From assembly GCF_014692675.1 (NCBI RefSeq), contig NZ_JABFCZ010000021.1, forward strand, positions 62,001 to 126,000: a stretch of 64,000 bases of DNA, given 5' to 3'. The translations under genes and the position numbers were made by a program. Numbering within the stretch: position 1 is the stretch's first letter; every line of letters begins with the position of its first letter. This stretch comes from Roseibium aggregatum (GTDB lineage: Bacteria; Pseudomonadota; Alphaproteobacteria; Rhizobiales; Stappiaceae). The notes under the pieces are model-generated. The model worked only from the letters and a program-made list of their open reading frames with translations, was not told the origin of the DNA and searched no databases. This document shows positions 1 through 10,747 of this stretch, piece by piece.

Positions 1-998
<998 letters not shown>

Positions 999-1111
999 AA
1001 CTTGCCTCTCTTTCTAGCAAACCGAAAAGACCCGCAGCGGCATCCCTTCGGTTCCTTCTCACAAGATATCCGGAAGTCATGTCCGGATGTCGCGCCGAGC
1101 GCGTTGATCGC

Positions 1112-1141
1112 TATATAGGTGGATGAACTTGCTGCTGCAAG
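1112..1141 (-). promoter_or_regulatory. Putative sigma-32 (RpoH) promoter of dnaK
   Basis: On the reverse strand CTTG (1141–1138) is followed after 18 nt by CCTATATA (1119–1112). This fits the CTTG-N17/18-CYTAT form known for rhizobial RpoH promoters. It would start transcription roughly 105 nt before the dnaK ATG. Promoter class is inferred from consensus only. Confidence 0.6.
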
Positions 1142-1249
1142 ACACCTGGGTGAAGCGTTTCGCTGTCTGCCATTTTAATGACCGACAATTCTTCCAGGAA
1201 CGTTACCAGCAGACAGATAACTATAAAAATAGCAGGGAAACATTCCGCA

Positions 1250-1870
1250 ATGACCGCAAAACCTGTTCCGCCGGAAGGCTTCAGGCTGCTGCCCGGCACC
1301 TTCGACAGGGACCGGCAGGAGGCCCTTGTCGCCCAGATCCGGCAGATTCTGGAGGAATCCCCCCTGTTCCAGCCGGTCATGCCGCGGACCGGAAAACCGT
1401 TTTCCGTGCGCATGAGCAATTGCGGGCCGCTCGGCTGGGTGTCGGATATCAACGGCTACCGCTATCAGCCGACGCACCCGGTCACCGGCAGGCCCTGGCC
1501 GCCGATGCCTCAGATGCTGAGCGAGCTGTGGCAGACCGTCGCGCCTGAGTATCCGCCCGCACAAGCCTGCCTGATCAATTTCTACCATGCGGATGCGAAG
1601 ATGGGCCTGCACCAGGACCGGGACGAAGAAACCTTCGATGCGCCGGTCGTCTCCGTTTCCCTCGGCGACACGGCGACATTCCGGATCGGCGGCACCACCC
1701 GCAAGGGCCCGACAACCTCCATGCGCCTTGCCTCCGGCGACGTGGTGGTGCTCGGCGGCGAGGCCCGGCTCGCCTATCACGGCATCGACCGGATCCTGAA
1801 AGGCTCCTCGACGCTGTTGAAGAACGGCGGCCGGATCAATCTGACGCTGAGGCGGGTGACCAAGGGCTGA
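1250..1870 (+). CDS. alkB: AlkB-family 2-oxoglutarate/Fe(II) dioxygenase
   Basis: Predicted DNA/RNA repair dioxygenase that oxidatively removes methyl groups from N1-methyladenine and N3-methylcytosine. The 206-residue product has the AlkB core: NFYHADAKMGLHQDRDE with the HxD iron ligands, a second histidine in AYHGID, and the 2-oxoglutarate arginine in RINLTLRR. The reading frame is open back to 1178, but the ATG at 1250, 12 nt after AGGGA, gives the normal AlkB length. It is divergent from dnaK and convergent with ubiB. No ada-like fusion is present. It could be a protein- or RNA-directed AlkB homologue; the family assignment is firm. Confidence 0.9.
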   Translation: MTAKPVPPEGFRLLPGTFDRDRQEALVAQIRQILEESPLFQPVMPRTGKPFSVRMSNCGPLGWVSDINGYRYQPTHPVTGRPWPPMPQMLSELWQTVAPEYPPAQACLINFYHADAKMGLHQDRDEETFDAPVVSVSLGDTATFRIGGTTRKGPTTSMRLASGDVVVLGGEARLAYHGIDRILKGSSTLLKNGGRINLTLRRVTKG

Positions 1871-1915
1871 CGGTCAGTTTCGGGCAACTGAGGGAAACCT
1901 GCGGTCCGGCCGTTC

Positions 1916-3496
1916 CTAAAACGAGTGAACCACATAAACGACCACCGCAATCGCAATCACCCAGAGCGCGATCCGTCCTGAGCGGGTGTGGCGGGCCTCC
2001 GCCTTGCCGATCGCTTCCGCCGTCGCCCGGTCGAAGCGCAGGCCGTTGGCGGTCATGTTCTCCAGTTCTTCCGACATGCGCCCGACCCGGTCGGCGAAGA
2101 TCGGCAGGTCATTGGCGACCCGGGTGAGCGCGCCGAGGGCCGCGCCCGCGTCGCGGAGCTTGCCGACCGGGCCGAGATTGTCCCGGATCCAGTCGCCGAC
2201 CACGGGTTCGGCCGTTTTCCACATGTCGAGATGCGGGTTCAGCGTGCGCGCCACCCCTTCGACCACCACCATGGTTTTCTGCAGCATGATGAGCTGGGTC
2301 TGGGTGTGCATGTCGAACAGCTCGGTCACCTCGAAAAGCTGGGTCAGAAGCCGCGCCATGGAAATCTCGCTGGCGTCGTGGCCGTGGATCGGTTCGCCGA
2401 TCGCCCGGATGGCCTGGGCGAACATGTCGATGTCCTGATCGGCAGGCACGTAGCCCGCCTCGAAATGCACCTCGGCCACCCGGCGATAGTTGCGGGTGAT
2501 GAAGCCGAACAGGATTTCGGCCAGAACCCGGCGTTCGCGCACACTGAGCCGGCCGGTGATGCCGAAATCGACGGCGACCAGCGTGCCGTCCGGCTCCACG
2601 AAGAGATTGCCCTGGTGCATGTCGGCATGGAAGAAGCCGTCGCGCAGGGTGTGGCGCAGGAAGCTCTGGATCACCGCGGCGCCCAGCGCCTCCAGATCGT
2701 GGCCATCGTCCCGCAAGCCCTCGACATCCGACATCTTGCGGCCGTCGATCCACTCCATGGTGAGCACGCCCTTGGAGGTGCGGATCCAGTCGACTTCCGG
2801 CACCCGGAAGCCGGGATCGCCGGCCGTGTTTTCCGCCATTTCGGAAAGGCCCGCCGCCTCCAGACGGAAGTCCATCTCCACCGCGACGGAGCGGGCCAGG
2901 GTATCGACGATGGCGACAGGCCGGAGCCGCCTTGAGGGCGGGTGAAAGCGTTCCGCAAAACGGGCCACAAGATAGAAGCTGTCCAGATCGCGCCTGAACC
3001 GGCGGGCGACGCCGGGACGCAGGATCTTGACCGCGACCTTGCGCTCCGTGCCGTCCCGGTCGAGGACGGTCGCCAGATGCACCTGGGCGATGGAGGCCGC
3101 CGCCACCGGCTCGCCGAAGTCGATGAAGATCTCGTCCACCGCCTTGCCGAGCTGGTCGGCAACTGCTGCTTCGGCTTCTTTCTGCGAGAAGGCCGGAAGG
3201 CGGTCCTGCAGGGCGGAAAGTTCGCGCGCCGCCTCCTTGCCGACCACGTCGGCACGGGTTGCCAGGAACTGGCCGAGCTTCACGTAGGAAGGCCCGAGCC
3301 GGTTGAGCGCATCGGACAGCCGCAGCTCCGCGCTCTTGTTGCGCACCGAGCGGCGCTCGAACAGCCGTGCGACACGGATCGCCAGGCGCGGGCCGGACGG
3401 CAGGTCCGGCAGATGCGCCAGCCCGAATACCCCCTCGCGCGCCATCACGAAACCCGCCCGCACAAGGCGGAGAAACGGCATCACCGCAAGCCCCAT
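1916..3496 (-). CDS. ubiB: UbiB, ABC1/ADCK-type atypical kinase for ubiquinone synthesis
   Basis: Atypical kinase/ATPase needed for ubiquinone biosynthesis at the inner membrane. The 526-residue protein carries the family hallmarks: YVKLGQFLATR (KxGQ motif), an alanine-rich AAASIAQVH loop instead of a P-loop, the HADMHQGN catalytic stretch and VAVDFG metal motif, and a C-terminal hydrophobic anchor (last ~20 residues). It starts 3 nt after the ubiE stop, so the two genes form an operon. A second ATG at 3481 has GGGG 9 nt upstream and could be the real start. Confidence 0.95.
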   Translation of the reverse strand: MGLAVMPFLRLVRAGFVMAREGVFGLAHLPDLPSGPRLAIRVARLFERRSVRNKSAELRLSDALNRLGPSYVKLGQFLATRADVVGKEAARELSALQDRLPAFSQKEAEAAVADQLGKAVDEIFIDFGEPVAAASIAQVHLATVLDRDGTERKVAVKILRPGVARRFRRDLDSFYLVARFAERFHPPSRRLRPVAIVDTLARSVAVEMDFRLEAAGLSEMAENTAGDPGFRVPEVDWIRTSKGVLTMEWIDGRKMSDVEGLRDDGHDLEALGAAVIQSFLRHTLRDGFFHADMHQGNLFVEPDGTLVAVDFGITGRLSVRERRVLAEILFGFITRNYRRVAEVHFEAGYVPADQDIDMFAQAIRAIGEPIHGHDASEISMARLLTQLFEVTELFDMHTQTQLIMLQKTMVVVEGVARTLNPHLDMWKTAEPVVGDWIRDNLGPVGKLRDAGAALGALTRVANDLPIFADRVGRMSEELENMTANGLRFDRATAEAIGKAEARHTRSGRIALWVIAIAVVVYVVHSF

Positions 3497-3499
3497 GGA

Positions 3500-4303
3500 T
3501 CAGAGTTTCCAGCCGGAATGAAGGGCTGCGATGCCGCCGGAATAATTGCGCCAGGTGACCTGTTCGAAGCCGGCTTCGCGGATCATTTCGGCGAAACGGT
3601 CCTGATGCGGGAACTTGCGGATCGATTCCACCAGATAGCGATAGGGCTCGCCGTCTCCGGTGACCATCCGGCCCATGACCGGGATCGCGTTGAAGGAAAA
3701 GGCGTCATAGACCTTGTCGAGCATGGGGACGTCGACATCGGAAAATTCCAGGCACATAAAGCGGCCGCCGCGCTTCAGCACCCTATAGGCTTCGCGAAGC
3801 GCCTTCGGGATATCCGGCACGTTGCGGATGCCGAAAGCGATCGTGTAGGCATCGAAGCTCTTGTCGGGGAAAGGCAGCTCTTCCGCATTTCCTTGCGAGA
3901 ACCGGATCAGGTCCGAAAGACCAGCCTTTTCCGCCCGGTCGCGTCCGACAGTGAGCATGGATTCGTTGATGTCGCACACCACCGCCTTCACGGTTTCGCC
4001 CGAACGGCGGACGACCCGGGTGGCGATGTCGCCAGTGCCGCCGGCCACATCGAGCAGCGTCCACGGTCGTGCCCCCGATTTCGGCGGCGCAAGCGCGGAC
4101 ACCATCGCGTCCTTCCAGACCCGGTGCATGCCGCCCGACATCAGATCGTTCATGAGATCGTAGCGCTCGGCCACCTTGTGGAAGACATCGTCGACGAGCG
4201 CCTGCTTTTCGCCCTCGCCGACAGTGGTGAACCCGAAGCTGGTCGGCATGTCTTCCGGAGAGCGGTTCGATGTCCGCTGCCGTTGCTGGCCGTCCTGCAT
4301 CAT
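3500..4303 (-). CDS. ubiE: UbiE, ubiquinone/menaquinone C-methyltransferase
   Basis: S-adenosylmethionine-dependent C-methyltransferase of ubiquinone synthesis (2-polyprenyl-6-methoxy-benzoquinol methylase). The product of 267 residues shows the SAM motif [15 protein letters not shown] and the UbiE signatures [14 protein letters not shown] and FGIRNVPD. The frame extends upstream to 4432, but the ATG at 4303 has AGGAGA 7 nt before it and gives the usual family length; a second ATG follows directly. It is first in a ubiE–ubiB operon and divergent from mutM. Confidence 0.96.
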   Translation of the reverse strand: MMQDGQQRQRTSNRSPEDMPTSFGFTTVGEGEKQALVDDVFHKVAERYDLMNDLMSGGMHRVWKDAMVSALAPPKSGARPWTLLDVAGGTGDIATRVVRRSGETVKAVVCDINESMLTVGRDRAEKAGLSDLIRFSQGNAEELPFPDKSFDAYTIAFGIRNVPDIPKALREAYRVLKRGGRFMCLEFSDVDVPMLDKVYDAFSFNAIPVMGRMVTGDGEPYRYLVESIRKFPHQDRFAEMIREAGFEQVTWRNYSGGIAALHSGWKL

Positions 4304-4499
4304 GTCTTTGTCTCCTGGGCTTTTCTCAAAGGCCTTGCCGGCCGGGCCGGCACGCCTTATCGCGGTGCCGGAGGTCCGGCGCAATCCGATTTGCGGCGGA
4401 ACATAGTACAAGCAACCTGCGAACGCTATCATCCGCTTGCCGAAAGTGTCATATGCCGCAAGTGCCTAAACAAGTTGGCTGAAGGAGCCTGTCCGATCC

Positions 4500-5390
4500 A
4501 TGCCAGAATTGCCCGAGGTGGAAACCGTGCGCCGGGGGCTTGCCCCGACAATGGAAGGCGCACGGATCGTCAGGCTCGACCAGAACCGGCCCGATCTCCG
4601 GTTTCCGTTTCCTGCCGATTTCAAGGCCCGGCTGGAGGGAAGGACGATAACGGCGCTCTCCCGCCGCTCGAAATATCTGCTGGCGGATCTCAGCAGCGGC
4701 GACGTGCTGGTCATGCATCTGGGCATGTCCGGTTCGTTCCGGATCGAGGAAGAGGTCGAGCACACGCCGGGCGCCTTTGCTCTTGCCCGGTCGAAAGATC
4801 CCAAACACGACCACGTCGTCTTCCATCTGAAGACGGCCAAAGGGTCGGACGCGCGCGTGATCTACAATGACCCGCGGCGGTTCGGTTTCATGACGCTCGT
4901 TCCGCGCCCTCAGCTTTCGTCCCATCCGCTGTTTGCGAATTTAGGGCTCGAGCCGCTCGGCAACGAACTGAACGGGGAAACGCTGTCGCGTCTGTTCGCC
5001 GGCAAGACCACCTCCCTGAAGGCGGCCCTTCTCAACCAGAAGCTCATTGCCGGCCTCGGCAATATATATGTGTGCGAGGCGTTGTGGCGGACGGGCCTGA
5101 GCCCGACGCGACAGGCCGGGTCGATTGCCGGCAAATCCGGCAAAGCCACGGCAAAAACCACCGCGCTTGCCGGGCATATTCGCGAAACCCTTAAGGAGGC
5201 GATCGAAGCGGGCGGCTCGTCCTTGCGCGATCACACTCAGGCAGACGGATCGCTCGGCTATTTCCAACATAATTTTGCAGTCTACGACCGGGAAGGCGCC
5301 CCCTGCCGGCAGGCAGGCTGCACCGGCACGATTGCCCGGATCGTGCAATCCAATCGCTCGACTTTCTACTGCCCGAAGTGCCAGCGTTAG
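4500..5390 (+). CDS. mutM: Formamidopyrimidine-DNA glycosylase (Fpg/MutM)
   Basis: Base-excision repair glycosylase/AP lyase that removes 8-oxoguanine and formamidopyrimidines. The 296-residue protein starts MPELPEVE, giving the catalytic N-terminal proline and glutamate after Met removal. It keeps the SKYLLADL lysine region, the H2TH segment [20 protein letters not shown], and a C-terminal zinc finger with two cysteine pairs (C-x4-C and CPKC, about residues 269–294). It is divergent from ubiE; the enoyl-CoA hydratase follows 100 bp downstream on the same strand. All catalytic residues are present. Confidence 0.97.
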   Translation: MPELPEVETVRRGLAPTMEGARIVRLDQNRPDLRFPFPADFKARLEGRTITALSRRSKYLLADLSSGDVLVMHLGMSGSFRIEEEVEHTPGAFALARSKDPKHDHVVFHLKTAKGSDARVIYNDPRRFGFMTLVPRPQLSSHPLFANLGLEPLGNELNGETLSRLFAGKTTSLKAALLNQKLIAGLGNIYVCEALWRTGLSPTRQAGSIAGKSGKATAKTTALAGHIRETLKEAIEAGGSSLRDHTQADGSLGYFQHNFAVYDREGAPCRQAGCTGTIARIVQSNRSTFYCPKCQR

Positions 5391-5490
5391 ACCCGGTCTA
5401 GTCCATTGGCGTAAGCGCAACGGTGTTGCCAGCCGGAATGGGCTCGGTTACCCCTCTAGCCCATCAAGAATTTGGAAGGGGAACCGCCAG

Positions 5491-6264
5491 ATGGGATATG
5501 AGAACATTCGCGTCGAAAAGCGCGGCCGGGTCGGCCTGATAACCCTCGATCGCCCGAAAGCGCTGAACGCGCTGAACGCTGCCCTGATGAAAGAAGTCAG
5601 TACCGCCCTTGACGGTTTCGAGGAAGACGAGCGCGTTGGCTGCGTCGTCCTGACCGGTTCGGAAAAGGCCTTTGCCGCCGGCGCCGACATCAAGGAGATG
5701 CAGCCGTTCGATTTCGCCCAGGCCTATCTGACCGACCTGATCACGCCCTGGGACCGGGTCGCGCGCAACCGCAAGCCGATCATTGCGGCCGTTGCCGGCT
5801 ACGCACTCGGCGGCGGGTGCGAACTGGCGATGATGTGCGACTTCATCCTTGCCGCCGATACGGCCAAGTTCGGCCAGCCGGAAATCACCCTCGGCGTGAT
5901 GCCGGGCGCGGGCGGCACCCAGCGCCTGACCCGCTTCGTCGGCAAGTCCAAGGCCATGGAAATGTGCCTGACCGGCCGGATGATGAATGCGGAGGAGGCC
6001 GAGCGCAGCGGGCTGGTCAGCCGCGTGGTGCCCGCCGACGAACTTCTGGAAGAGGCCCTGAGGGTCGCGGAGAAGATCGCGGAATTCTCGCTGCCGGTCG
6101 CCATGCTGACGAAGGAAAGCGTGAACCGGGCCTATGAAACGACGCTTGCGGAAGGCATTCGTTTCGAACGCCGTGTTTTCCACGCGACCTTCGCCACGGA
6201 AGATCAGACCGAGGGCATGAATGCTTTCATTGAAAAACGCACGCCACAGTTCCGCAACAAATAA
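5491..6264 (+). CDS. Enoyl-CoA hydratase (crotonase family)
   Basis: Short-chain enoyl-CoA hydratase that adds water to trans-2-enoyl-CoA in beta-oxidation or related acyl-CoA breakdown. The 257-residue product has the crotonase features: oxyanion-hole segments AAGADIKEM and [14 protein letters not shown], and both catalytic glutamates in GGGCELA and [18 protein letters not shown]. The start at 5491 is set by a GGAAGGGGA ribosome site about 7 nt upstream and by the conserved N-terminus [17 protein letters not shown]; the frame is open much further back through mutM. It stands alone between mutM and rpsT. Chain-length preference cannot be read. Confidence 0.93.
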   Translation: MGYENIRVEKRGRVGLITLDRPKALNALNAALMKEVSTALDGFEEDERVGCVVLTGSEKAFAAGADIKEMQPFDFAQAYLTDLITPWDRVARNRKPIIAAVAGYALGGGCELAMMCDFILAADTAKFGQPEITLGVMPGAGGTQRLTRFVGKSKAMEMCLTGRMMNAEEAERSGLVSRVVPADELLEEALRVAEKIAEFSLPVAMLTKESVNRAYETTLAEGIRFERRVFHATFATEDQTEGMNAFIEKRTPQFRNK

Positions 6265-6329
6265 AGCGGATTTCACGTGGCAAAGGCCATTGACTGAGGC
6301 CTGAGGCCCCATTATAAGCAGCGCCCAAC

Positions 6330-6352
6330 CGGTGGCGGGATCCCTGCCACCG
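6330..6352 (+). terminator. Hairpin downstream of the enoyl-CoA hydratase gene
   Basis: CGGTGGC (6330–6336) pairs with GCCACCG (6346–6352) across a 9-nt loop, 65 nt after the stop. No clear T-run follows, so it is a weak terminator or a structure in the rpsT leader. Confidence 0.35.
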
Positions 6353-6442
6353 TTGCTATTTGATCTGGAGCTTCCCTGCCTAAGGGCGGAGGTTCTGATT
6401 GTAACCGGACATTAGTTCCACTCACGGACCAGGATTGAGCCC

Positions 6443-6709
6443 ATGGCCAACACACCCTCGGCCAAGAAGGCGGCCCGCAAGATTGCCCGCCGGACGGCCA
6501 CGAACAAAGCTCGTCGGAGCCGCGTGCGGACCTTTTTGCGTAAGGTCGAAGAAGCCATCGCTTCCGGAGACCAGGCAGCCGCAAGCGACGCTTTGAAAGC
6601 CGCTCAGCCGGAAATCATGCGCGCAGCCGGAAAAGGCGTTCTTCACGCCAACACGGCGTCCCGCAAGGTGTCGCGTCTCAATGCCCGCGTGAAGGCGCTC
6701 GGCGCCTGA
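6443..6709 (+). CDS. rpsT: 30S ribosomal protein S20
   Basis: Small-subunit ribosomal protein that binds 16S rRNA. The 88-residue, lysine/arginine-rich protein begins [19 protein letters not shown] and ends with [15 protein letters not shown], typical of alphaproteobacterial S20. It is followed directly by a strong intrinsic terminator. Its place just before dnaA is common in alphaproteobacteria. The long leader (about 180 nt from the previous gene) may carry regulation, but no motif was identified. Confidence 0.97.
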   Translation: MANTPSAKKAARKIARRTATNKARRSRVRTFLRKVEEAIASGDQAAASDALKAAQPEIMRAAGKGVLHANTASRKVSRLNARVKALGA

Positions 6710-6736
6710 TACCAGCTGCAAATTCGCGTTCGAAAG

Positions 6737-6763
6737 ACCCGGCCGTCGTGCCGGGTTTTTTTT
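6737..6763 (+). terminator. Intrinsic terminator of rpsT
   Basis: ACCCGGC (6737–6743) and GCCGGGT (6750–6756) form a 7-bp stem with a 6-nt loop, followed by a run of eight T. It lies 28 nt after the rpsT stop. Confidence 0.93.
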
Positions 6764-7356
6764 AGCCGCGCAATTATATCAGGGCTGATACGGCTAAACA
6801 CATTTGCAATATTGAGAGAATTTGCAAGTTTGTGTTGTGTCATAATTTTCTGTTATATTTCAATTACTTATTTGCATATGCAGTTACCCCGCCCCGCATG
6901 AGCCGCAATTCATACGAGTCAAGAGATTTCTCATTAAATTTTTTTCGCCTCCCCGTTTTTGGGCCCTTTTATGAATACACATTTGGAAAAATCATTGAGA
7001 CAAAACGCTTTTGCCCGATCATGGAAACGAGGCACAGGGGAAGTTACGTAAGGGCGTTTTCAAGCCGTTTATAATTTGTTAAACCGACGCGGTTGCTCAC
7101 GCAGGACGGCCTGTATATGTTTAAAAAGTCGGGAGCGCAGACAACCGGCCCAGAGAACAAAAACTAATCTGTTTGGATAAGAAATGATCAAGTCAACCAA
7201 TCAGAATCCTGAGCATATGAAGACCCATCACCGAAATGAATACATTAGTAAATTTTCATTTCATGACCGTAAAGCTCTCTGAGCTTTAACCTCTCAAAAT
7301 AAAAACCTTGAATTACATGACGCCAATGGCATTGCTATTGGTACAGGGGGGCTGTC
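6764..7356. other. 593-bp AT-rich gap before the rhodanese gene and dnaA
   Basis: No convincing gene was found; the short frames are AT-rich and lack ribosome sites. There is a TTTGCAA direct repeat (about 6803–6809 and 6820–6826) and one near-consensus DnaA box on the reverse strand, TTATCCAAA at 7172–7180 (one mismatch). No cluster of DnaA boxes is seen, so an origin is not supported. The gap probably holds the promoter of the downstream genes. Confidence 0.4.
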
Positions 7357-7797
7357 ATGCAATTTTCAAATCAGTACGCAGGTGACGTGGATTCTGCTCA
7401 AGCCTACGATCGGCTGTCGGGCAATGAGAATGCCGTCCTCATCGATGTGCGTACGCGGGCAGAATGGAATTTCGTCGGCGTACCGGATCTGTCGGCAATC
7501 GGGAAAGAAACGCTGTTCGTTGAATGGCAAAGCTTTCCTCCCGCCGCGCCGGTCACCGATTTCGCGTCCGACTTGAGTGCGCTTCTGGCGCAACGGGGAT
7601 GTGACAAGGACACCGAGCTCTTTTTCCTGTGCCGCTCGGGTCAACGCAGCCAGTCCGCAGCGATCGCGCTGACGCAGGCAGGCTTCGGCAAATGTTTCAA
7701 TGTTTCCGGCGGTTTCGAGGGCCCTCTCGACCCGAAAGGCCACCGGGGAACGCAATCCGGCTGGAAAGCGGCTGGACTTCCTTGGGTACAGAGTTAA
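7357..7797 (+). CDS. Rhodanese-like sulfurtransferase, single domain
   Basis: Predicted sulfur carrier/thiosulfate sulfurtransferase of the cytoplasm. The 146-residue protein is a single rhodanese domain: ENAVLIDVRTRAEWNFVG near the N-terminus and the active-site loop FLCRSGQRS with the catalytic cysteine near residue 91, followed by NVSGGFEG. The start is supported by an AGGGGGG ribosome site 5–6 nt upstream. It lies between rpsT and dnaA and could share a promoter with dnaA. No signal peptide is seen. The physiological sulfur acceptor is unknown. Confidence 0.9.
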   Translation: MQFSNQYAGDVDSAQAYDRLSGNENAVLIDVRTRAEWNFVGVPDLSAIGKETLFVEWQSFPPAAPVTDFASDLSALLAQRGCDKDTELFFLCRSGQRSQSAAIALTQAGFGKCFNVSGGFEGPLDPKGHRGTQSGWKAAGLPWVQS

Positions 7798-7955
7798 AAG
7801 GCCGCCAGACAGGCGGCAGAAATCGGGTCCGAGTTTTGGCCCGTTTGTGAGTGAACCGTCCCTGATGGGACATAAAACAGCTGCAAATGCAGCATATTGG
7901 CGAAAAAGGAAGAAAGACTGTGGCGGATCTTTCTTCATCTAGACAGGAGGCGGAA

Positions 7956-9428
7956 ATGCAGGTTCAGGAGGCAAGTGGCTCTGAACATTGGAATCGCGTT
8001 AAGAAGCGGCTTCGCGCGGAATTGGGCGACGATGTTTTTTCCAGCTGGTTCGCCCGCGTCGATCTGGAAGAACATCACGACGGCACGGTCCGTCTGTCGG
8101 TCCCGACCCGGTTTTTGAAACAGTGGATTCAGTCCCACTACAATGACCGTCTCATGGGTCTTTGGCAGCGCGAATGCGAAAATGTTCACCGGATCGAACT
8201 GACGGTGCGCGGCGCCATGCGTCCGCGGCAGAGCGCAAGCCCGGCCCCGTCGGGCCTGGCAACGCCGAAGCGCCTCCCGGCCCAGGTCGGCGACCGGCGC
8301 CTGGAGGGCTTTGGCGAAGGCAACTCCGTTGCAGCCGCACAGGCAGAGACAGCGGCGCTCGGCCGAGGCGAAGCGGAAGCGGCGCGCGATGTCCTGCAAG
8401 GGGCCGCGCTCGACCCGAAATACACGTTCGAGACCTTTGTCGAAGGCGATTCCAACAGCCTCGCGCTGGCGGCGGCCCGCCAGGTTGCCTCCGGCGGCGC
8501 GGTGACGTTCAACCCGCTTTATCTGCATGCCTCCGTGGGCCTGGGCAAGACTCACCTGATGCAGGCCGTTGCCGCAAAGGCGCGCGCATCGGGCCGCAAG
8601 GTACTGTATCTGACGGCGGAACACTTCATGTACCGCTTCGTTTCCGCGCTGAAGGCCCAGTCCGCTCTGGCCTTCAAGGACACGCTGCGCAGCATCGATC
8701 TCCTGTTGATCGATGACATGCAGTTCCTGCACGGCAAACAGGTTCAGCAGGAGTTCTGCCATACCCTCAATGCGCTGATCGACGGTGCCCGCCAGGTGAT
8801 CGTTGCGGCCGACCGCGCGCCGTCCGAACTCGACACCCTGGACGACCGGGTCCGCTCGCGCCTGTCCGGCGGCCTCGTCGTCGGCATCCAGGAGCCGGAC
8901 TTCAGCCTGCGGCGGAATATCCTGACGGCACGCGTTGCGGCCGCCAAGCGCACCTATCCGAATTTCGAGGTGCCGGAAACCGTCCTGGACTACATCGCCA
9001 AGCATGTGGCCTCCTCGGGCCGGGACCTGGAAGGCGCTCTCAATCGTCTGGTCGCACATAACCAGCTGACCAACCAGCCGATCACCCAGGAGATGGCCGA
9101 GCTCACCCTGCGCGACCTGATCCGCTCCAGCGAGCCTCGGCGGGTCAAGATCGAGGACATCCAGAGGGTGGTCTCCAAGCACTATAACGTGACCAAGGCC
9201 GACCTCCTGTCCGCCCGCCGGACCCGGACCATCGTGCGGCCGCGCCAGATCGCCATGTACCTTGCAAAGGTCATGACGCCGCGCTCGCTTCCCGAAATCG
9301 GGCGCCGATTCGGAAACAGGGACCACACCACAGTGCTGCACGCGGTCCGCAAGATCGAAGAGCTTGCAAAGGGCGATTACGCGCTTGCCCAGGAACTGGA
9401 ATTGCTCAAGCGCATGCTCGACGCTTAA
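7956..9428 (+). CDS. dnaA: Chromosomal replication initiator DnaA
   Basis: AAA+ ATPase that binds DnaA boxes and opens oriC. The product has domain I ([22 protein letters not shown]), a variable linker rich in Ala/Pro (about residues 80–150), the ATPase domain with Walker [10 protein letters not shown] and Walker [10 protein letters not shown], and the DNA-binding domain IV with [11 protein letters not shown] and [13 protein letters not shown]. The ATG at 7956 is chosen because AGGAGG lies 5 nt upstream, giving 490 residues. A GTG at 7920 behind AAGGAAG would add 12 residues and is a real alternative. A weak hairpin separates it from dnaN. Confidence 0.97.
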   Translation: MQVQEASGSEHWNRVKKRLRAELGDDVFSSWFARVDLEEHHDGTVRLSVPTRFLKQWIQSHYNDRLMGLWQRECENVHRIELTVRGAMRPRQSASPAPSGLATPKRLPAQVGDRRLEGFGEGNSVAAAQAETAALGRGEAEAARDVLQGAALDPKYTFETFVEGDSNSLALAAARQVASGGAVTFNPLYLHASVGLGKTHLMQAVAAKARASGRKVLYLTAEHFMYRFVSALKAQSALAFKDTLRSIDLLLIDDMQFLHGKQVQQEFCHTLNALIDGARQVIVAADRAPSELDTLDDRVRSRLSGGLVVGIQEPDFSLRRNILTARVAAAKRTYPNFEVPETVLDYIAKHVASSGRDLEGALNRLVAHNQLTNQPITQEMAELTLRDLIRSSEPRRVKIEDIQRVVSKHYNVTKADLLSARRTRTIVRPRQIAMYLAKVMTPRSLPEIGRRFGNRDHTTVLHAVRKIEELAKGDYALAQELELLKRMLDA

Positions 9429-9453
9429 AAGCGGTCGAAATATCTTCAAAATC

Positions 9454-9477
9454 AGGGGCGTCCGGCAGGGCGCCCCT
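9454..9477 (+). terminator. Hairpin between dnaA and dnaN
   Basis: AGGGGCG (9454–9460) pairs with CGCCCCT (9471–9477) across 10 nt, 26 nt after the dnaA stop. The following bases (CTTGCATTT) are only weakly T-rich, so partial termination is likely at most. Confidence 0.5.
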
Positions 9478-9592
9478 CTTGCATTTCACGGCCTTTGAGG
9501 GCAGTGTCGATCCCCCGTTCCCTCCTAGGGAGCCAACAATTTCATTCAGTCGGCGCCTTCCGGCCGGCCCCTCACGAGTACGGACTTTGCGT

Positions 9593-10711
9593 ATGAAAGC
9601 GACACTCGAGCGCAGCGACCTCCTCAAGTCCCTGACCCATGTACACAGGGTTGTCGAGCGCCGTAACACGATCCCGATCCTGTCGAACGTTCTTCTCAGG
9701 GCCGAGAGCGATTCCCTGAAGCTGAAGGCAACGGACCTGGACCTGGAAATCCTGGAAACCGTTCCCGGCATGATCGAGATGAACGGCGCCACCACGGTTC
9801 CGGCGCACATGATCTATGACATCGTCCGCAAGCTTCCGGAAGGCTCCCAGGTCGTCCTGGAGACGACCGGTGACAACGCGACGCTGGAAATCCGCGCAGG
9901 ACGGTCGAAATTCACCCTGCAGATGCTTCCGGAAACCGATTTTCCGGACCTGACCGCGGGCGAGTTCACCCACGGGTTCGCGCTTTCGGCGAGCGATGTA
10001 CGCAAGCTGATCGATACCACCCAGTTTGCGATCTCGACCGAGGAAACCCGCTACTACCTGAACGGCATCTACCTGCACACGGTCGACACGCCGCAGGGCC
10101 AGAAGTTCCGCGCGGTTGCCACCGACGGCCACAGGCTGGCCCAGGCGGAAGTTCCCGCGCCGGCAGGCTCGGCCGGCATGCCGGGCATCATCGTTCCCCG
10201 GAAGACGGTCGGCGAAATCCAGAAGCTGCTGGAAGAGCCGGAAGCCGATGTCCAGATCGAACTGTCCGACACCAAGATCCGCGTGACCACGGGCAGCATC
10301 GTGCTGACGTCCAAGCTGATCGACGGCACCTTCCCCGATTACGGCCGGGTGATCCCGCAGGGCAACGACAAGGAAATGCGCGTCGACCGCGACGAGTTCA
10401 AGGAAGCGGTCGACCGTGTTTCGACGATTTCGTCGGAACGGGGCCGCGCGGTGAAACTGTCGCTTGACGACGGGCGCATGGTGCTGACGGTCAACAATCC
10501 GGACTCCGGCAGTGCGACGGAAGAGGTTGCGGTCGAATATGATGCCGAACCGCTGGAGATCGGCTTCAATTCGCGCTACCTGCTCGACATCGCCAATCAG
10601 CTCAACAGCGACACCGCCCTGTTCAAGCTTGCGGATTCCGGTTCGCCGACGCTGATCCAGGACAATACGGTCGACGACTGCCTGTTCGTTCTGATGCCGA
10701 TGCGGGTGTGA
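9593..10711 (+). CDS. dnaN: DNA polymerase III beta subunit (sliding clamp)
   Basis: Homodimeric sliding clamp that tethers Pol III and repair enzymes to DNA. The 372-residue protein begins MKATLERSDLLKSLTHVHRV and has the three-repeat clamp layout, with the typical RNTIPILSN near the start and the C-terminal LMPMRV that closes the protein-binding pocket. The frame is open upstream to 9479, but the ATG at 9593 gives the standard clamp N-terminus and length. It lies between dnaA and recF in the classic replication cluster. Confidence 0.97.
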   Translation: MKATLERSDLLKSLTHVHRVVERRNTIPILSNVLLRAESDSLKLKATDLDLEILETVPGMIEMNGATTVPAHMIYDIVRKLPEGSQVVLETTGDNATLEIRAGRSKFTLQMLPETDFPDLTAGEFTHGFALSASDVRKLIDTTQFAISTEETRYYLNGIYLHTVDTPQGQKFRAVATDGHRLAQAEVPAPAGSAGMPGIIVPRKTVGEIQKLLEEPEADVQIELSDTKIRVTTGSIVLTSKLIDGTFPDYGRVIPQGNDKEMRVDRDEFKEAVDRVSTISSERGRAVKLSLDDGRMVLTVNNPDSGSATEEVAVEYDAEPLEIGFNSRYLLDIANQLNSDTALFKLADSGSPTLIQDNTVDDCLFVLMPMRV

Positions 10712-10747
10712 ACGGACGGCATCTTGCGCGGCGGCCAATGAGGTCCC

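Noticed and set aside
6832..7074. 80-codon forward frame in the AT-rich gap before dnaA
   Set aside because: AT-driven composition, no ribosome site and no family likeness.
7172..7180. Single DnaA-box-like sequence TTATCCAAA on the reverse strand
   Set aside because: One near-match without neighbours is expected by chance in AT-rich DNA; not enough for an origin.
7801..7817. Hairpin GCCGCC/GGCGGC just after the rhodanese gene as a terminator
   Set aside because: The stem is only 6 bp and no T-run follows; read-through toward dnaA is equally likely.
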